A DNA stretch of 64,000 nucleotides from Sphingomonas sp. (GCA_021732445.1 JAKFUZ010000015.1:62001-126000); one strand, 5' to 3'; counted from the stretch's first letter, positions 23,920-33,463 are shown. Program-made: numbers and translations. The notes: generated by a model not told the origin, from the sequence alone.

Positions 23920-24060
23920 GAAGCGGCAGGTGCGGCCGGTCCGGCGGTGCGGCGGTGCGGCGGTGCGGCGGTGCGGCGGTGCGACAGGTGTTGCCGCAAT
24001 GGCGCACCCCCACGCCCTTTCAACACCCCGCCCTGTCAACACCCCGCCACCCGGTGCGCG
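23920..24060. repeat. Dispersed intergenic repeat, copy A
   Basis: Resembles 25018-25103. Shared blocks in order are GAAGCGGC, then GGTGTTGCCG(C/A)AATG, then GCGC(A)CCCCC(A)CGCCCTTTC, then CGCCACCC. Copy A is interrupted by the 8-bp tandem repeat. The copies flank the PEP-CTERM gene about 1.06 kb apart in the same orientation. Confidence 0.6.
23943..23982 (+). repeat. 8-bp tandem repeat, five copies
   Basis: Five perfect copies of GGCGGTGC stand head to tail. No real gene covers them. Being a short perfect microsatellite, the copy number could vary between strains. Confidence 0.9.
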
Positions 24061-24248
24061 CCGCCTGCCGATTCGTCCCATTGTGACACTTGGAGCGCCA
24101 TTTGCGATTGTCGAATCAACGACAATAGGTTAAGCAGCGGCTAATAAAAAAATCCGGTCGCAAATGGGGTTTTGCGTTTGGTTGGCGGGTAATTCCTAAA
24201 CTCATTGGAATTGCGCGTTTTTTTGGGGTGTATTGGAGGGAAATTATC
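24061..24248. other. AT-richer intergenic region before the PEP-CTERM gene
   Basis: From about 24120 to 24248 the sequence is clearly richer in A and T than its surroundings (runs such as AATAAAAAAATCC and CGTTTTTTTGG). It probably holds the promoter of the PEP-CTERM gene, but I cannot place -35/-10 boxes with confidence. No gene is seen. Confidence 0.5.
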
Positions 24249-24935
24249 ATGAAATTTACTAGATCGGCGCTTATGGCGTCGAGCCTGCTCGCGCTGGCAC
24301 TCGTACCGGCCACCGCGAATGCGGCACCAACCATCTGGTCGGGCGCCGGCGCGAACGACTCGGTCAATTTTGGCCAACTCGGCAACTCGTTTACACTTGT
24401 AAACAGCGGCGCCGCGCTTACGTCGGCCGGGGCGCTTGGCGTCACTTTTACGACAGGCTCAGGCGGCCAGGCGCAGCGGCGTGACCAGGGCAATGGCTGG
24501 GGTGGCAATTTCGCCAATGGTGCCACGTTGTTGTGGAACCAGGGCCGTGCCGGCGACCTGCTGTTCACCTTTGCCAGCCCGGTTCGCGGCGTGGGCGCGC
24601 AGTTTCAGGCCAATTTTTTCGGCCCGTTTACCGCGCGCGTCACCACCAATGACGGCAGCTTCTTTGATCTGCCCGGTGTGAGCAATTCAAACGGCAATAA
24701 CAGCGCGATCTTCATCGGCGTGCAGAACACGATCGCCAATATCACGTCGATCCGTTTTCACGAACAAGCTGGCGGCGGCAATAACGACTTTGCCATTGGC
24801 AATCTCAGCCTGTTGACCGGGGGCATTGGTGTGCCCGAGCCATCGAGCTGGGCGCTGATGATCGTCGGCTTTGGCGCCGTTGGCGGTGCCATGCGCACGC
24901 GCCGCAGCAAGCTGTCGGTCCGCTTCGCCGGCTGA
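24249..24935 (+). CDS. PEPxxWA-CTERM sorting domain protein
   Basis: 228 residues. A signal peptide (about 1-26, cut after ANA) leads to a Gly/Asn/Ser-rich beta-type secreted region and ends in the sorting tail VPEPSSWALMIVGFGAVGGA followed by the basic MRTRRSK. Such tails are recognised by exosortase/XrtA-type systems that place proteins on the cell surface or in exopolysaccharide. The ATG at 24249 follows a strong GGAGGG. The exosortase is not in this window. A GNRA-loop terminator follows. Confidence 0.88.
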   Translation: MKFTRSALMASSLLALALVPATANAAPTIWSGAGANDSVNFGQLGNSFTLVNSGAALTSAGALGVTFTTGSGGQAQRRDQGNGWGGNFANGATLLWNQGRAGDLLFTFASPVRGVGAQFQANFFGPFTARVTTNDGSFFDLPGVSNSNGNNSAIFIGVQNTIANITSIRFHEQAGGGNNDFAIGNLSLLTGGIGVPEPSSWALMIVGFGAVGGAMRTRRSKLSVRFAG

Positions 24936-24965
24936 TTCGTCGCTCAAGGACTAAGCCAGTCAGGC

Positions 24966-25000
24966 CGCCGCTCGGGAAACCGGGCGGCGGTTTGCATTTG
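24966..25000 (+). terminator. Intrinsic terminator after the PEP-CTERM gene
   Basis: An 11-bp stem (24966-24976 with 24981-24991) with a GAAA tetraloop is followed by TTTGCATTT. Confidence 0.8.
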
Positions 25001-25017
25001 GGCACGCCCCGCACCTG

Positions 25018-25103
25018 CCAGAAGCGGCGGGCGTGGCAGCCGCGGCAGGTGTTGCCGAAATGTTGCGCCCCCCGCCCTTTCGACATCGCGCCACCCACCG
25101 CGC
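25018..25103. repeat. Dispersed intergenic repeat, copy B
   Basis: Second copy of the element at 23920-24060, without the 8-bp tandem insert. It lies between the PEP-CTERM terminator and the TonB receptor gene. Confidence 0.6.
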
Positions 25104-25218
25104 GGCGCAGCAGCCTTGCGACTGACCCGACCTCTGTTACAGGTCAAAGACACTCCAGGGCACATTGGGGACTCGCGGAGTGGATGCCATTTTACAGCCT
25201 TTGCCCAAAGGGGGGACC

Positions 25219-27534
25219 ATGCTGACCATTTCCGCCGCGCCGCGCCCGCATGCCATGTTGCTGGCGAGCGCATCGCTTTTTGCCTCGGCGCTTGTCCCGA
25301 CATCAGCCGCGGCGGCCACCCCGGCCCCCGTGGCGCCGGCGGCCCAGGCAACCGACGCCGCGCAATCCGCCGCTGACGCCAACAGCCTGCCCGACATCAC
25401 CGTAACGGCCACCCGGCGCAGCGAATCGAGCAAGGACGTGCCGATTGCCGTCACCGCCATATCGGGCGAAAAGCTCGATGCGCTCAACTCCAGCGGTCTC
25501 GACATTCGCTTCCTGTCGTCGCGCACGCCGAGCCTTCAAGTCGAATCGTCGTTCGGCCGCACGTTCCCGCGCTTTTATATTCGCGGTCTTGGCAACACCG
25601 ATTTTGACCCCAACGCCGCGCAGCCGGTGTCGGTCGTTTATGATGATGTGGCACTCGAAAGCCCGTTTCTAAAGTCTTTCCCGGTGTTTGATCTGGCCGA
25701 TGTGCAGGTGCTGCGCGGGCCGCAGGGAACGCTGTTCGGCCGCAACACCCCGGCCGGCGTGGTTAAGCTGACCTCGGCCAAACCGGGCGACAAATTCAGC
25801 GGTTATGGCAGCGCATCCTATGCGACGTACAACACCGTGAACGCGGAAGCGGGCCTTGGCGGGCCAATTGGCGGCGGGTTCAATTTCCGCGCTTCGGGCA
25901 TTTTGCAACGCCGCGACAATTTCATCACCAACACATCGACAACCGGCGTCGCCAATCGGCGGCTGGAGGGCTATACCGACCTTGCCGGTCGCTTCCAGCT
26001 TGGATATTCGTCAGGCGATTTCAACGCGTTGTTCAACGTTCACGGTCGCCATCTGAGCGGCACGCCACGGGTTTTCCGGGCAGGCGCCATCCAGCGGGGC
26101 AGCAACAATTTCTCGCCCGGCTTTCGCGTCGACCGGGTCGCGCTTGACGGCTATACCAGCCAGGAACTGTCGCAATGGGGCGCCAACCTGAAGCTCGACT
26201 ATCATGTCGATGGCATCGGCACATTTTATACCGTTACCGCCTTTGAGCAGGCAACCGTTGAGAGCACCGGCGATATCGACGGCGGCAATGTCTATACATT
26301 TTTCGCGCGGCCAACGCTGGGGCTTAACGTCGCTGCCTTCCCGTCGAACACCGGTGGTGTCACAAGGCCTTCAGAATTCAGCCAGGAACTGCGCTTTGCA
26401 AGCGATGAGTTTAGCGGGTTCCGCGCGCAGGGCGGCTTTTATTACTTCCACCAGAATCTCCGCTATTCGGAATTCAACTATAATGCGCCGGCCACCGGGC
26501 TTCGGGCTATTGATCGCAACGGCGATATCGAACACAATAACTTGAACGAGAATTGGGGTGTGTTCGCGTCGCTGGAGTATAAGCCGGTCGAGGCGCTGAC
26601 GCTGCGCGCAGGCGGCCGCTATTCACGCGACCGGCGCAGCGATTTCGTGACCGGCACGTCGCCCTTCCTGTTCGGCGTGGTCCTTCCCATCCGCACGCGC
26701 ACGAGCGATGGCGACTTTACCTGGGACGTGAGCGCAACCTATGCCGCGACCGAGGAAGTCAACTTCTATGCCCGGGTTGCGACCGGCTATCAGGGCCCGG
26801 CGATTCAGGACCGCGTTACCTTTGGCAGCAGCCCCACGGCGGCGCGCAAACAGACCACATTGTCGGCCGAAGCCGGCATCAAGGGGTCGCTCGCCGACCG
26901 CACCGTGCAATTCTCGCTCGACGGCTATTGGTGGCGCACCAATGATTTGCAGATCACCGCTGTCGGTGGTTCGGCAAACACCACGCGGTTGCTGAACGCG
27001 GCCCGGGCCATTGGCTATGGCGTTGAGGCCGAGTTCAACGCGCGTCCCCTGCCCCAACTGACGCTTACGGCGAGCGGCAGCTACAACTTCACGCAGCTCC
27101 AGGACCGGAATATTTCGGTGGGCGTGTGCGGCGCATTGTGCACCGTGACCGACCCGACCTTCACCACTCCGGGCGGCACCTTTGCGCGCATTGACGGAAA
27201 CCGGCTGCCACAGGCGCCGCGTTTTGTGGGCAATGTGACCGCGCGCTATGCCATTCCGCTCGGCAATGGCGGCGAGGTGTATTTCTTCACTGACTGGGCG
27301 TATCGCAGTGACATCAACTACTTCCTTTACGAAGCGCTGGAGTTTCGCGGGCGTTCGTTGCTCGAAGGCGGGCTGAAGCTCGGCTACAAGGTTAATAACA
27401 AGCTCGACTTTGGGGTGTTCACACGCAACGTGACGAACCAGATCCGATCAATCAGCGCGATTGATTTCAACAATCTGACGGGCTTTGTGAACGATCCGCG
27501 GATTGTGGGCGGGCAAGTGCGCATCAGCTTCTGA
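25219..27534 (+). CDS. TonB-dependent outer-membrane receptor
   Basis: 771 residues. A signal peptide ends near ATPAPVA; a TonB box-like DITVTATRR follows, then the plug domain (VPIAVTAISGEKLDAL, FYIRGLGNTDFDPNAAQPV, VQVLRGPQGTLFGRNTPAGVV) and a 22-strand-type barrel ending in the aromatic terminus VGGQVRISF. It imports a ligand energised by TonB-ExbBD; the substrate is unknown. The ATG at 25219 follows AAGGGGGGA. It is transcribed alone: terminators lie on both sides. The modABC operon downstream is separate, so proximity is no proof of a molybdate link. Confidence 0.93.
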   Translation: MLTISAAPRPHAMLLASASLFASALVPTSAAAATPAPVAPAAQATDAAQSAADANSLPDITVTATRRSESSKDVPIAVTAISGEKLDALNSSGLDIRFLSSRTPSLQVESSFGRTFPRFYIRGLGNTDFDPNAAQPVSVVYDDVALESPFLKSFPVFDLADVQVLRGPQGTLFGRNTPAGVVKLTSAKPGDKFSGYGSASYATYNTVNAEAGLGGPIGGGFNFRASGILQRRDNFITNTSTTGVANRRLEGYTDLAGRFQLGYSSGDFNALFNVHGRHLSGTPRVFRAGAIQRGSNNFSPGFRVDRVALDGYTSQELSQWGANLKLDYHVDGIGTFYTVTAFEQATVESTGDIDGGNVYTFFARPTLGLNVAAFPSNTGGVTRPSEFSQELRFASDEFSGFRAQGGFYYFHQNLRYSEFNYNAPATGLRAIDRNGDIEHNNLNENWGVFASLEYKPVEALTLRAGGRYSRDRRSDFVTGTSPFLFGVVLPIRTRTSDGDFTWDVSATYAATEEVNFYARVATGYQGPAIQDRVTFGSSPTAARKQTTLSAEAGIKGSLADRTVQFSLDGYWWRTNDLQITAVGGSANTTRLLNAARAIGYGVEAEFNARPLPQLTLTASGSYNFTQLQDRNISVGVCGALCTVTDPTFTTPGGTFARIDGNRLPQAPRFVGNVTARYAIPLGNGGEVYFFTDWAYRSDINYFLYEALEFRGRSLLEGGLKLGYKVNNKLDFGVFTRNVTNQIRSISAIDFNNLTGFVNDPRIVGGQVRISF

Positions 27535-27561
27535 TCGCGCACCGCGCAGCACAAATTTGGA

Positions 27562-27595
27562 GGGAGCGCGACGCCGGCCGCGCTCCCCCTTTTTT
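27562..27595 (+). terminator. Intrinsic terminator after the TonB receptor gene
   Basis: A 9-bp stem GGGAGCGCG/CGCGCTCCC with an 8-base loop is followed by CC and six T. Confidence 0.9.
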
Positions 27596-27664
27596 GCGGG
27601 ACTTGCCTCGTTGACCAGTGGCCATATACCCGCTGCGTGATGACGGGTTGGTAAGGAGGCACCC

Positions 27665-28435
27665 ATGCGGCGGGTTTTTATGCTGTGCCTTATGCTGGCG
27701 CTTGGCAGCGGCACGCCCGGCATTGCCGCAGACCGCAAGCCCGCGTTGACCGTGTTCGCGGCCGCGTCCCTCACCGAGGCATTACAGGCGGCCGGCGCTG
27801 CTTATTCGGCGCGAACCGCGGTGCCGGTGCGGTTCTCCTTTGCGTCGAGCGCGGCAATCGCGCGCCAGCTTGAAGCGGGCGCGCCGGCCGACATCTTCAT
27901 ATCCGCCGATGCCGAATGGATGGATTACGCCCAACGCCACGGGCTGATCGTGCCGGCGACGCGCACCACCGTTGCGCGCGGGCGGCTCGCGCTCATAGCA
28001 CCCGCCGGCTCAGCCATCCGGCTGCGGATCGGCCGGGGGATGCCGCTTGCAGCAGGACTTGGGCAGGCGGGGCGCCTGGCGATTGGTGACCCCGACGCGG
28101 TGCCCGCCGGACGGTATGCGCGGGCCGCCCTGCAAACGCTTGGCGCCTGGAATGGCGTGGCCGATCGCCTCGCCCGCGCCGAAAATGTCCGCGTCGCGCT
28201 GGCCTATGTCGCGCGCGGGGAGGCGCCCCTTGGCATCGTCTATGAAACCGACGCCCGGGCGGAACCGCGCGTGCGCGTGATCGGGATTTTTCCGCAAAGC
28301 AGCCACCCGCCCATCGTTTATCCCATCGCGTTGACCAGGCGCGCCAGCCCCGCCGCAAGCGGTTTTTTGGCGTTCCTGCGCGGCGCGCCGGGTCAGGCGA
28401 TTTTCCGCCGCTTCGGCTTTTTGGCGGCGCAGTGA
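27665..28435 (+). CDS. modA: Molybdate ABC transporter, periplasmic binding protein
   Basis: 256 residues. A signal peptide (about 1-22, cut after GIA) precedes the ModA fold: LTVFAAASLTEALQAAG, VRFSFASSAAIARQLEAGAPADIFISAD, MDYAQRHGL, LAIGDPDAVPAGRYARAAL and VALAYVARGEAPLGIVYETDA. The Ser in AASL and SSA positions are the oxyanion ligands known from ModA. A clear AAGGAGG precedes the ATG. It overlaps modB by 4 bases (GTGA). Confidence 0.95.
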   Translation: MRRVFMLCLMLALGSGTPGIAADRKPALTVFAAASLTEALQAAGAAYSARTAVPVRFSFASSAAIARQLEAGAPADIFISADAEWMDYAQRHGLIVPATRTTVARGRLALIAPAGSAIRLRIGRGMPLAAGLGQAGRLAIGDPDAVPAGRYARAALQTLGAWNGVADRLARAENVRVALAYVARGEAPLGIVYETDARAEPRVRVIGIFPQSSHPPIVYPIALTRRASPAASGFLAFLRGAPGQAIFRRFGFLAAQ

Positions 28436-29133
28436 CGCTCGGCGCGCTGCTCCCCACCCCTGGCGAGTGGCAGATTATCGGCCTTAGCATCGCCATTGCC
28501 GGGCGCGCGGTGCTGCTTGGCCTGCCGCTCGCCACAGCTTTTGGCTGGCTGATCGCCCGGCGCCGGTTTTTCGGGCGAACGCTGCTGGATGCGGCGCTGC
28601 ATAGCCCGTTATTTCTGCCGCCCGTGGTGGTCGGCTTTGCGTTGCTGCTGCTGTTTGGCGCACAAGCGCCGCTCGGCGCGCTGCTGGCCCGGCTGGGGAT
28701 GCCGCTGGTGTTCACGTCAGCAGGCGCCTCGCTTGCGGTTGGGGTGATGACCTTCCCGCTGATGCTGCGCGCGGTGCGGCAAGCGATTGACTCGGTCGAC
28801 CCCGCGCTGGAAGCGATGGCGGCAAGCCTGGGCGCGGGATGGTGGGATCGGTTGTGGACGATCACCCTGCCCCTCGCTGCACCCGGCCTGACTGCGGCGG
28901 CGATCATCGGTTTTGCGGCCGGGCTGGGAGAATTTGGCGCGGTCATCACCTTTGCCGCCAATATTCCGGGCGAAACGCAGACACTGGCGCTCGCGATTTA
29001 TGGCGCGCTGCAGGTGCCCGGCGGCGAGCGGGTCGCGATGCGGCTGGCGGGCTTGTCGTTTGCGATCGCCATTGCCGCGCTGCTGGCGTCGGAAGCGCTG
29101 CTGGCCTGGGGTCGCAGCCGGGCCGGCCGCTGA
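28432..29133 (+). CDS. modB: Molybdate ABC transporter, permease
   Basis: 233 residues, GTG start overlapping the modA stop. It has five or so membrane helices and the permease signature for the ATPase-coupling EAA loop: LEAMAASLGAGWWDRLWTITLPLAAPGL. The segment LPPVVVGFALLLLFG is also typical of ModB. modC starts 2 bases after the stop. Confidence 0.95.
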   Translation: MTLGALLPTPGEWQIIGLSIAIAGRAVLLGLPLATAFGWLIARRRFFGRTLLDAALHSPLFLPPVVVGFALLLLFGAQAPLGALLARLGMPLVFTSAGASLAVGVMTFPLMLRAVRQAIDSVDPALEAMAASLGAGWWDRLWTITLPLAAPGLTAAAIIGFAAGLGEFGAVITFAANIPGETQTLALAIYGALQVPGGERVAMRLAGLSFAIAIAALLASEALLAWGRSRAGR

Positions 29134-29135
29134 CG

Positions 29136-29954
29136 ATGCTGAGCGTCTCGGTTCACCGCACGCTTGGCCGCTTCGTGCTTGAGGTGCAGTTCACCGGCCC
29201 GGCCGACGGCGTGACGGTGCTGTTTGGCCCCTCGGGCGCTGGAAAATCGGCGACACTTGCTGCCATGGTCGGGTCCGCGCGCGACGCTACGGGCCGGATA
29301 ACGCTGGGGGCACGGGTACTGGCCGACAGCGCGACTGGTCTTTTCACCCCGCCGCAGCACCGGCGGATCGGTTGGGTAAGCCAGGACGCGCGCCTTTTCC
29401 CCCATATGCCCGTGCGCGCCAATCTTGGCTATGGCCTGCGCCGGGCGACGCGCGCGCCGACGATCGCGTGGGACGATGTGCTCGACGTGCTGGGCATCGC
29501 GCCGTTGCTCGACCGCAAGGTGGCCGCGCTTTCAGGCGGCGAGCGGCAGCGGGTGGCGCTTGGCCGCGCGCTGCTCAGCCAACCGGACCTGTTGCTGCTG
29601 GATGAGCCGCTCGCCGCGCTTGATACGCCACGCAAGGCCGAGATTTTGGGCTATGTCACCCGGCTGAAAGCGCGTTTCCGTCTCCCGATGGTCTATGTCA
29701 CGCACAGCACGCACGAAGCGCTGGCAATTGGGGATCATCTGGTGCGCATCGAGGCCGGGCGGGCGGTTGCCCAAGGCCTGCCCCGCGACTTGCTGGGCGC
29801 GCACGCCCATGATGCGCAGATTATCGCCGCCGACCTGAGTGCCGACACGGTGACGGTCGCCCTTGGTGACCAGCGGCTGACGCTGCCGGGTGCCGCGCTT
29901 GCGGCGGGGGGCACGGTGACGCTGAACCTGGTGCCCCGCCGCACCAAAACATAA
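29136..29954 (+). CDS. modC: Molybdate ABC transporter, ATP-binding protein (short form)
   Basis: 272 residues. Walker A FGPSGAGKSA, signature LSGGERQRVALGRALL and Walker B LLLLDEPLAALD are intact, followed by VYVTHSTHEAL (switch His). Typical ModC proteins have about 350 residues because of a C-terminal TOBE/Mop domain; here only about 50 residues follow the ATPase core (ending NLVPRRTKT), so the molybdate-sensing domain is missing or reduced. The ATG at 29136 fits the tight spacing to modB. Confidence 0.93.
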   Translation: MLSVSVHRTLGRFVLEVQFTGPADGVTVLFGPSGAGKSATLAAMVGSARDATGRITLGARVLADSATGLFTPPQHRRIGWVSQDARLFPHMPVRANLGYGLRRATRAPTIAWDDVLDVLGIAPLLDRKVAALSGGERQRVALGRALLSQPDLLLLDEPLAALDTPRKAEILGYVTRLKARFRLPMVYVTHSTHEALAIGDHLVRIEAGRAVAQGLPRDLLGAHAHDAQIIAADLSADTVTVALGDQRLTLPGAALAAGGTVTLNLVPRRTKT

Positions 29955-30052
29955 CGCGGCCGGCGCTCGCAAGCGCTCAAATAGACCGCCTCAACGCCTT
30001 GCCTTTACGGTGTTTTTCTATTCACCGAGCGCTTATGCGGCGCAAAAGCACC

Positions 30053-30394
30053 TCAGCGCTTGGCGGTCATCTGGCTGATGGCCTCACGCCCGAACCCGGT
30101 AATCATCTCGGCGATTTCGCGCGCCTGCGCCATGGAGCGGCTGCCCTGTTCGCGCAGATATTCGCCCTGAATGCGCATCACGTCGCCGACATCCTTGGCC
30201 GATGCGGCCGCGCGCATCGCCGCGAATGCTTCACGCGCATTCACCTCTGCCTGATCGAGCATCCGCATGCCGAGTTCAGCGCCAGAGGCCGCCGCCTTCT
30301 GGCCGGTTGCCTGCATTGCTTCGGCCGCCGCCTTCATCTGGTCGCCAACCTGCGCTGCGGCGCCATGCGCTGCGCCGCCATCTTTTTCAGCCAT
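30053..30394 (-). CDS. Phasin family protein
   Basis: 113 residues, almost entirely helical. The C-terminal half has the phasin-like pattern VMRIQGEYLREQGSRSMAQA followed by EIAEMITGFGREAISQM. Phasins coat polyhydroxyalkanoate granules, but many short alphaproteobacterial members have other or unknown roles; no PHA genes are nearby. AGGAG precedes the ATG. It lies downstream of lepA on the same strand, 128 bases apart. Confidence 0.78.
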   Translation of the reverse strand: MAEKDGGAAHGAAAQVGDQMKAAAEAMQATGQKAAASGAELGMRMLDQAEVNAREAFAAMRAAASAKDVGDVMRIQGEYLREQGSRSMAQAREIAEMITGFGREAISQMTAKR

Positions 30395-30522
30395 CGTGAA
30401 TCTCCTGAATGTTGAACCCCTCTGGAAGAGCGTTCTACGCCTGGTGGCGGCAAAGCGCGAGCGGTCAACAGAGGCAATGGCATCCCCATTGGGTCCGACA
30501 TTGCGCCGGAAAGCGCGAATAT

Positions 30523-32370
30523 TCAGCCTTCATCGCCCATTCGGAGCGCCGCGATAAAGGCTTCCTGCGGGATGCTGACCGAGCCATATTCGCGCATCCG
30601 CTTCTTGCCTTCCTTCTGCTTGTCGAGCAGCTTGCGCTTGCGGCTGGCGTCGCCGCCATAGCATTTGGCCGTCACATCCTTTCTCAACGCCGCAATCGTC
30701 TCGCGCGCGATAACCTTGCCGCCAATCGCTGCCTGAATGGGGATTTTGAACAAATGGCGGGGGATGAGATCCTTCAGCCGCTCACACATGCCGCGCCCGC
30801 GCGTTTCGGCAGTTCCCCGGTGGACGATCATGCTGAGCGCATCGACCGCTTCTGAATTGACCATGATGCTCATTTTGACGAGATCACCGTTGCGATACCC
30901 GGTCTGGTGATAGTCAAAGCTCGCATAGCCCCGCGAAATACTTTTCAGCCGGTCGTAGAAATCGAACACGACTTCGTTGAGCGGCAGCTCATAGGTCACC
31001 TGCGCGCGCCCGCCCACATAGGTCAGGTTCTTCTGGATGCCGCGCCGGTCCTGGCACAGCTTCAGGATGCTGCCGAGATAGTCGTCGGGGCAATAAATGA
31101 CTGCCTCTATCCAGGGCTCGGCGATGCTGGCGATCTTGCTGGGGTCGGGCATGTCGGCCGGGTTGTGCAGTTCAAGATGCCCGCCGCCATGCGTCAGTTC
31201 TATCTGATAGACGACTGACGGCGCTGTGGTGATGAGGTCAAGATCATATTCGCGCGTCAGCCGCTCTTGAATAATTTCAAGGTGCAGCAGGCCGAGAAAG
31301 CCGCAACGGAAGCCAAAGCCAAGTGCCGCACTCGATTCCGTCTCGAACGAAAAACTCGCATCGTTGAGCCGCAGTTTCGATATGCTCTCCCGCAATTTGT
31401 CAAAATCATTGGCGTCGGTTGGGAACATCCCGCAAAACACCACTGGCTGCACTTCCTTGAAGCCGGGCAGCGCCTCGGCCGCCGGGCGCTTTGCATCGGT
31501 TATGGTGTCCCCCACTCGCGCCTGCGCCACGTCCTTGATCTGCGCCGTGATGAAACCGATTTCACCGACGCCAAGATCGGTCAGCTGCTCGATCTTGGGG
31601 CGAAAACACCCGACCCGGTCGATAAGATGCTGCGTGCCCGTTGCCATGAACTTGACGTGCTGACCCTTTTTGAGCGTCCCCGCCATTACCCGCACCAGAA
31701 TGACGACGCCCAGATACGGGTCATACCAGCTATCGACCAGCATTGCCTTCAAGGGCGCGTCGGCATCGCCCTTGGGCGGTGGAATGCGGGTGACGATGGC
31801 TTCGAGCACATCGGCAATGCCAATGCCCGCCTTGGCCGAGGTGAGCACCGCGTCCGACGCATCGAGGCCGATGACTTCTTCAATTTCGGCGCGGACCTTT
31901 TCGGGTTCAGCCGCTGGCAGGTCGATCTTGTTGATGACGGGCACGATTTCGTGGTCGTGTTCAATCGACTGATAGACATTGGCGAGCGTTTGCGCCTCCA
32001 CCCCTTGCGCGGCGTCCACCACCAGCAGCGCACCCTCGCACGCGGCGAGGCTGCGGCTTACTTCATAGGCGAAATCGACATGCCCCGGCGTGTCCATCAG
32101 GTTGAGGACGTAATCGAGCCCGTCCTTGGCGCGGTAATTGAGGCGCACGGTCTGCGCCTTGATGGTTATGCCGCGCTCCTTCTCGATATCCATATTGTCG
32201 AGCACCTGCTCAGACATTTCGCGCTCGGTAAGCCCGCCGGTTTGCTGAATCAGCCGGTCGGCAAGCGTCGACTTGCCATGATCGATATGCGCGATGATGG
32301 AAAAATTGCGGATGCGGGAAAGCGGGGTCACTTGGGTCTCTGCAAGGGCGGCTGTGCCATGATGCGCCAT
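30523..32370 (-). CDS. lepA: Elongation factor 4 (LepA), ribosome back-translocase GTPase
   Basis: About 615 residues. G1 [14 protein letters not shown], switch/G2 [12 protein letters not shown]3 [13 protein letters not shown] and G4 NKIDLPAA are all present, followed by the EF-G-like domains and the LepA-specific C-terminal domain ending with the basic [19 protein letters not shown]. The start is uncertain: ATG 32370 (MAHHGTAAL) or GTG 32328 ([12 protein letters not shown]), the latter closer to the usual length of about 600. Confidence 0.95.
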   Translation of the reverse strand: MAHHGTAALAETQVTPLSRIRNFSIIAHIDHGKSTLADRLIQQTGGLTEREMSEQVLDNMDIEKERGITIKAQTVRLNYRAKDGLDYVLNLMDTPGHVDFAYEVSRSLAACEGALLVVDAAQGVEAQTLANVYQSIEHDHEIVPVINKIDLPAAEPEKVRAEIEEVIGLDASDAVLTSAKAGIGIADVLEAIVTRIPPPKGDADAPLKAMLVDSWYDPYLGVVILVRVMAGTLKKGQHVKFMATGTQHLIDRVGCFRPKIEQLTDLGVGEIGFITAQIKDVAQARVGDTITDAKRPAAEALPGFKEVQPVVFCGMFPTDANDFDKLRESISKLRLNDASFSFETESSAALGFGFRCGFLGLLHLEIIQERLTREYDLDLITTAPSVVYQIELTHGGGHLELHNPADMPDPSKIASIAEPWIEAVIYCPDDYLGSILKLCQDRRGIQKNLTYVGGRAQVTYELPLNEVVFDFYDRLKSISRGYASFDYHQTGYRNGDLVKMSIMVNSEAVDALSMIVHRGTAETRGRGMCERLKDLIPRHLFKIPIQAAIGGKVIARETIAALRKDVTAKCYGGDASRKRKLLDKQKEGKKRMREYGSVSIPQEAFIAALRMGDEG

Positions 32371-32480
32371 AGCATTGCTGGCTCTCTTGGCAACCGGCGG
32401 CAAAGGCGGTTCCCGCAACACGCGTTTCGCGTTAATTGAACATTGCAGCATTTCGAATCACGTTATCGGGGAACATTGGA

Positions 32481-33455
32481 ATGAAGTCGTCAATTTTCGC
32501 CACGAGCATTGCCGCGGCCGCGCTCGTCATTGCGCCGGCTGCTGCCGAAAAAACCCCAAAGCTGGCCAAGGAATCTTCCGGCCAGAAACTGCAACAGGCA
32601 ACAGCCAATGACGTGCCGCGCTGCGCCCGCAAGCTTGGTACCGTCTCAATCCGCGATGGTGACGACCCGCTGCCCTGGACGCAGAACAACCTCGCGCCGC
32701 CATCCAAGCTGCTTAAGGTGCTGATCCAGCGCTCGGGGTGCTTCAATCTGGTCGATCGCGGCGCCGGGCTGAACGCGGCTGAACAGGAACGGGCCATCGG
32801 CGGCAATCTGGGGCTTCAGCGCCGCTCGAATGTTGGCCAGGGCCAAATCAAGGCCGCCGATTATGTGCTGGTTGCCGAAATTCAGGGCGCCAATGCCAAT
32901 GTGAGCGGTGCGGGCGCGGCAGGCGTTGTCGGGGCCATTGTCGGAGGCCCGTTTGGCGGACTGCTCGGCGGCCTGCGGTCAAAAAAGCTTGAGGCGAACA
33001 CGGTACTGTCGCTGACGAATGTCCGAACTACCGAAACCATTGCGGTAGAAGACGGATATGCAGCCAAGAAAGATACCGCCTTTGCCGTTGGCGGCCTGTT
33101 CGCGGTTGGCGGCGTGGGCGCGGGCGGCATTGGCGGCGGGTATGAAAGTACCGATATCGGGCGGGTCATCACGCTTGCCTTCATCCAGGCATATGCAAAA
33201 ATGGTGAATTCGCTTGGGCTGGTGCAACCAGGTGATGTCGGCACAGCCGAAGCGGCTCCCGCCAAAACCTTCACTGCGCAAGCGCCGGTTGCGCTGCGGA
33301 CGAGCGCGGCTGCATCAGCAAAAATCCTCCGCACGCTCCCTGCCGGGTCGATTGTCTTCCCCACCGGCAACAAGAACGGGCTGTGGTGGGAAGTCGCGGA
33401 CGAAAACGACAATGTCGGCTGGGTGCTCAACACCCGGCTCGCCCCTTCACGATAA
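32481..33455 (+). CDS. CsgG-like exported protein with C-terminal SH3-type domain
   Basis: 324 residues. A signal peptide (about 1-21) ends at APAAAEK. The middle resembles the CsgG/HfaB family of outer-membrane assembly proteins (VLIQRSGCFNLVDRG, IKAADYVLVAEI, and a Gly-rich stretch around 155-180, LSLTNVRTTETI). The last 70 residues form a bacterial SH3-like domain (VALRTSAAASAKILRTLPAG, WWEVADENDNVGWVLNTRL). CsgG proteins are lipoproteins, but no lipobox Cys is seen here. It is divergent from lepA by 110 bases. Confidence 0.75.
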   Translation: MKSSIFATSIAAAALVIAPAAAEKTPKLAKESSGQKLQQATANDVPRCARKLGTVSIRDGDDPLPWTQNNLAPPSKLLKVLIQRSGCFNLVDRGAGLNAAEQERAIGGNLGLQRRSNVGQGQIKAADYVLVAEIQGANANVSGAGAAGVVGAIVGGPFGGLLGGLRSKKLEANTVLSLTNVRTTETIAVEDGYAAKKDTAFAVGGLFAVGGVGAGGIGGGYESTDIGRVITLAFIQAYAKMVNSLGLVQPGDVGTAEAAPAKTFTAQAPVALRTSAAASAKILRTLPAGSIVFPTGNKNGLWWEVADENDNVGWVLNTRLAPSR

Positions 33456-33463
33456 TCGCCGTG

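Noticed and set aside
23943..23982. Possible iteron-type origin element
   Set aside because: Five 8-bp copies without an AT-rich unwinding region directly attached, DnaA boxes or replication genes; better described as a microsatellite.
31267..32439. A 390-codon plus-strand frame opposite lepA
   Set aside because: Shadow of the conserved lepA frame.
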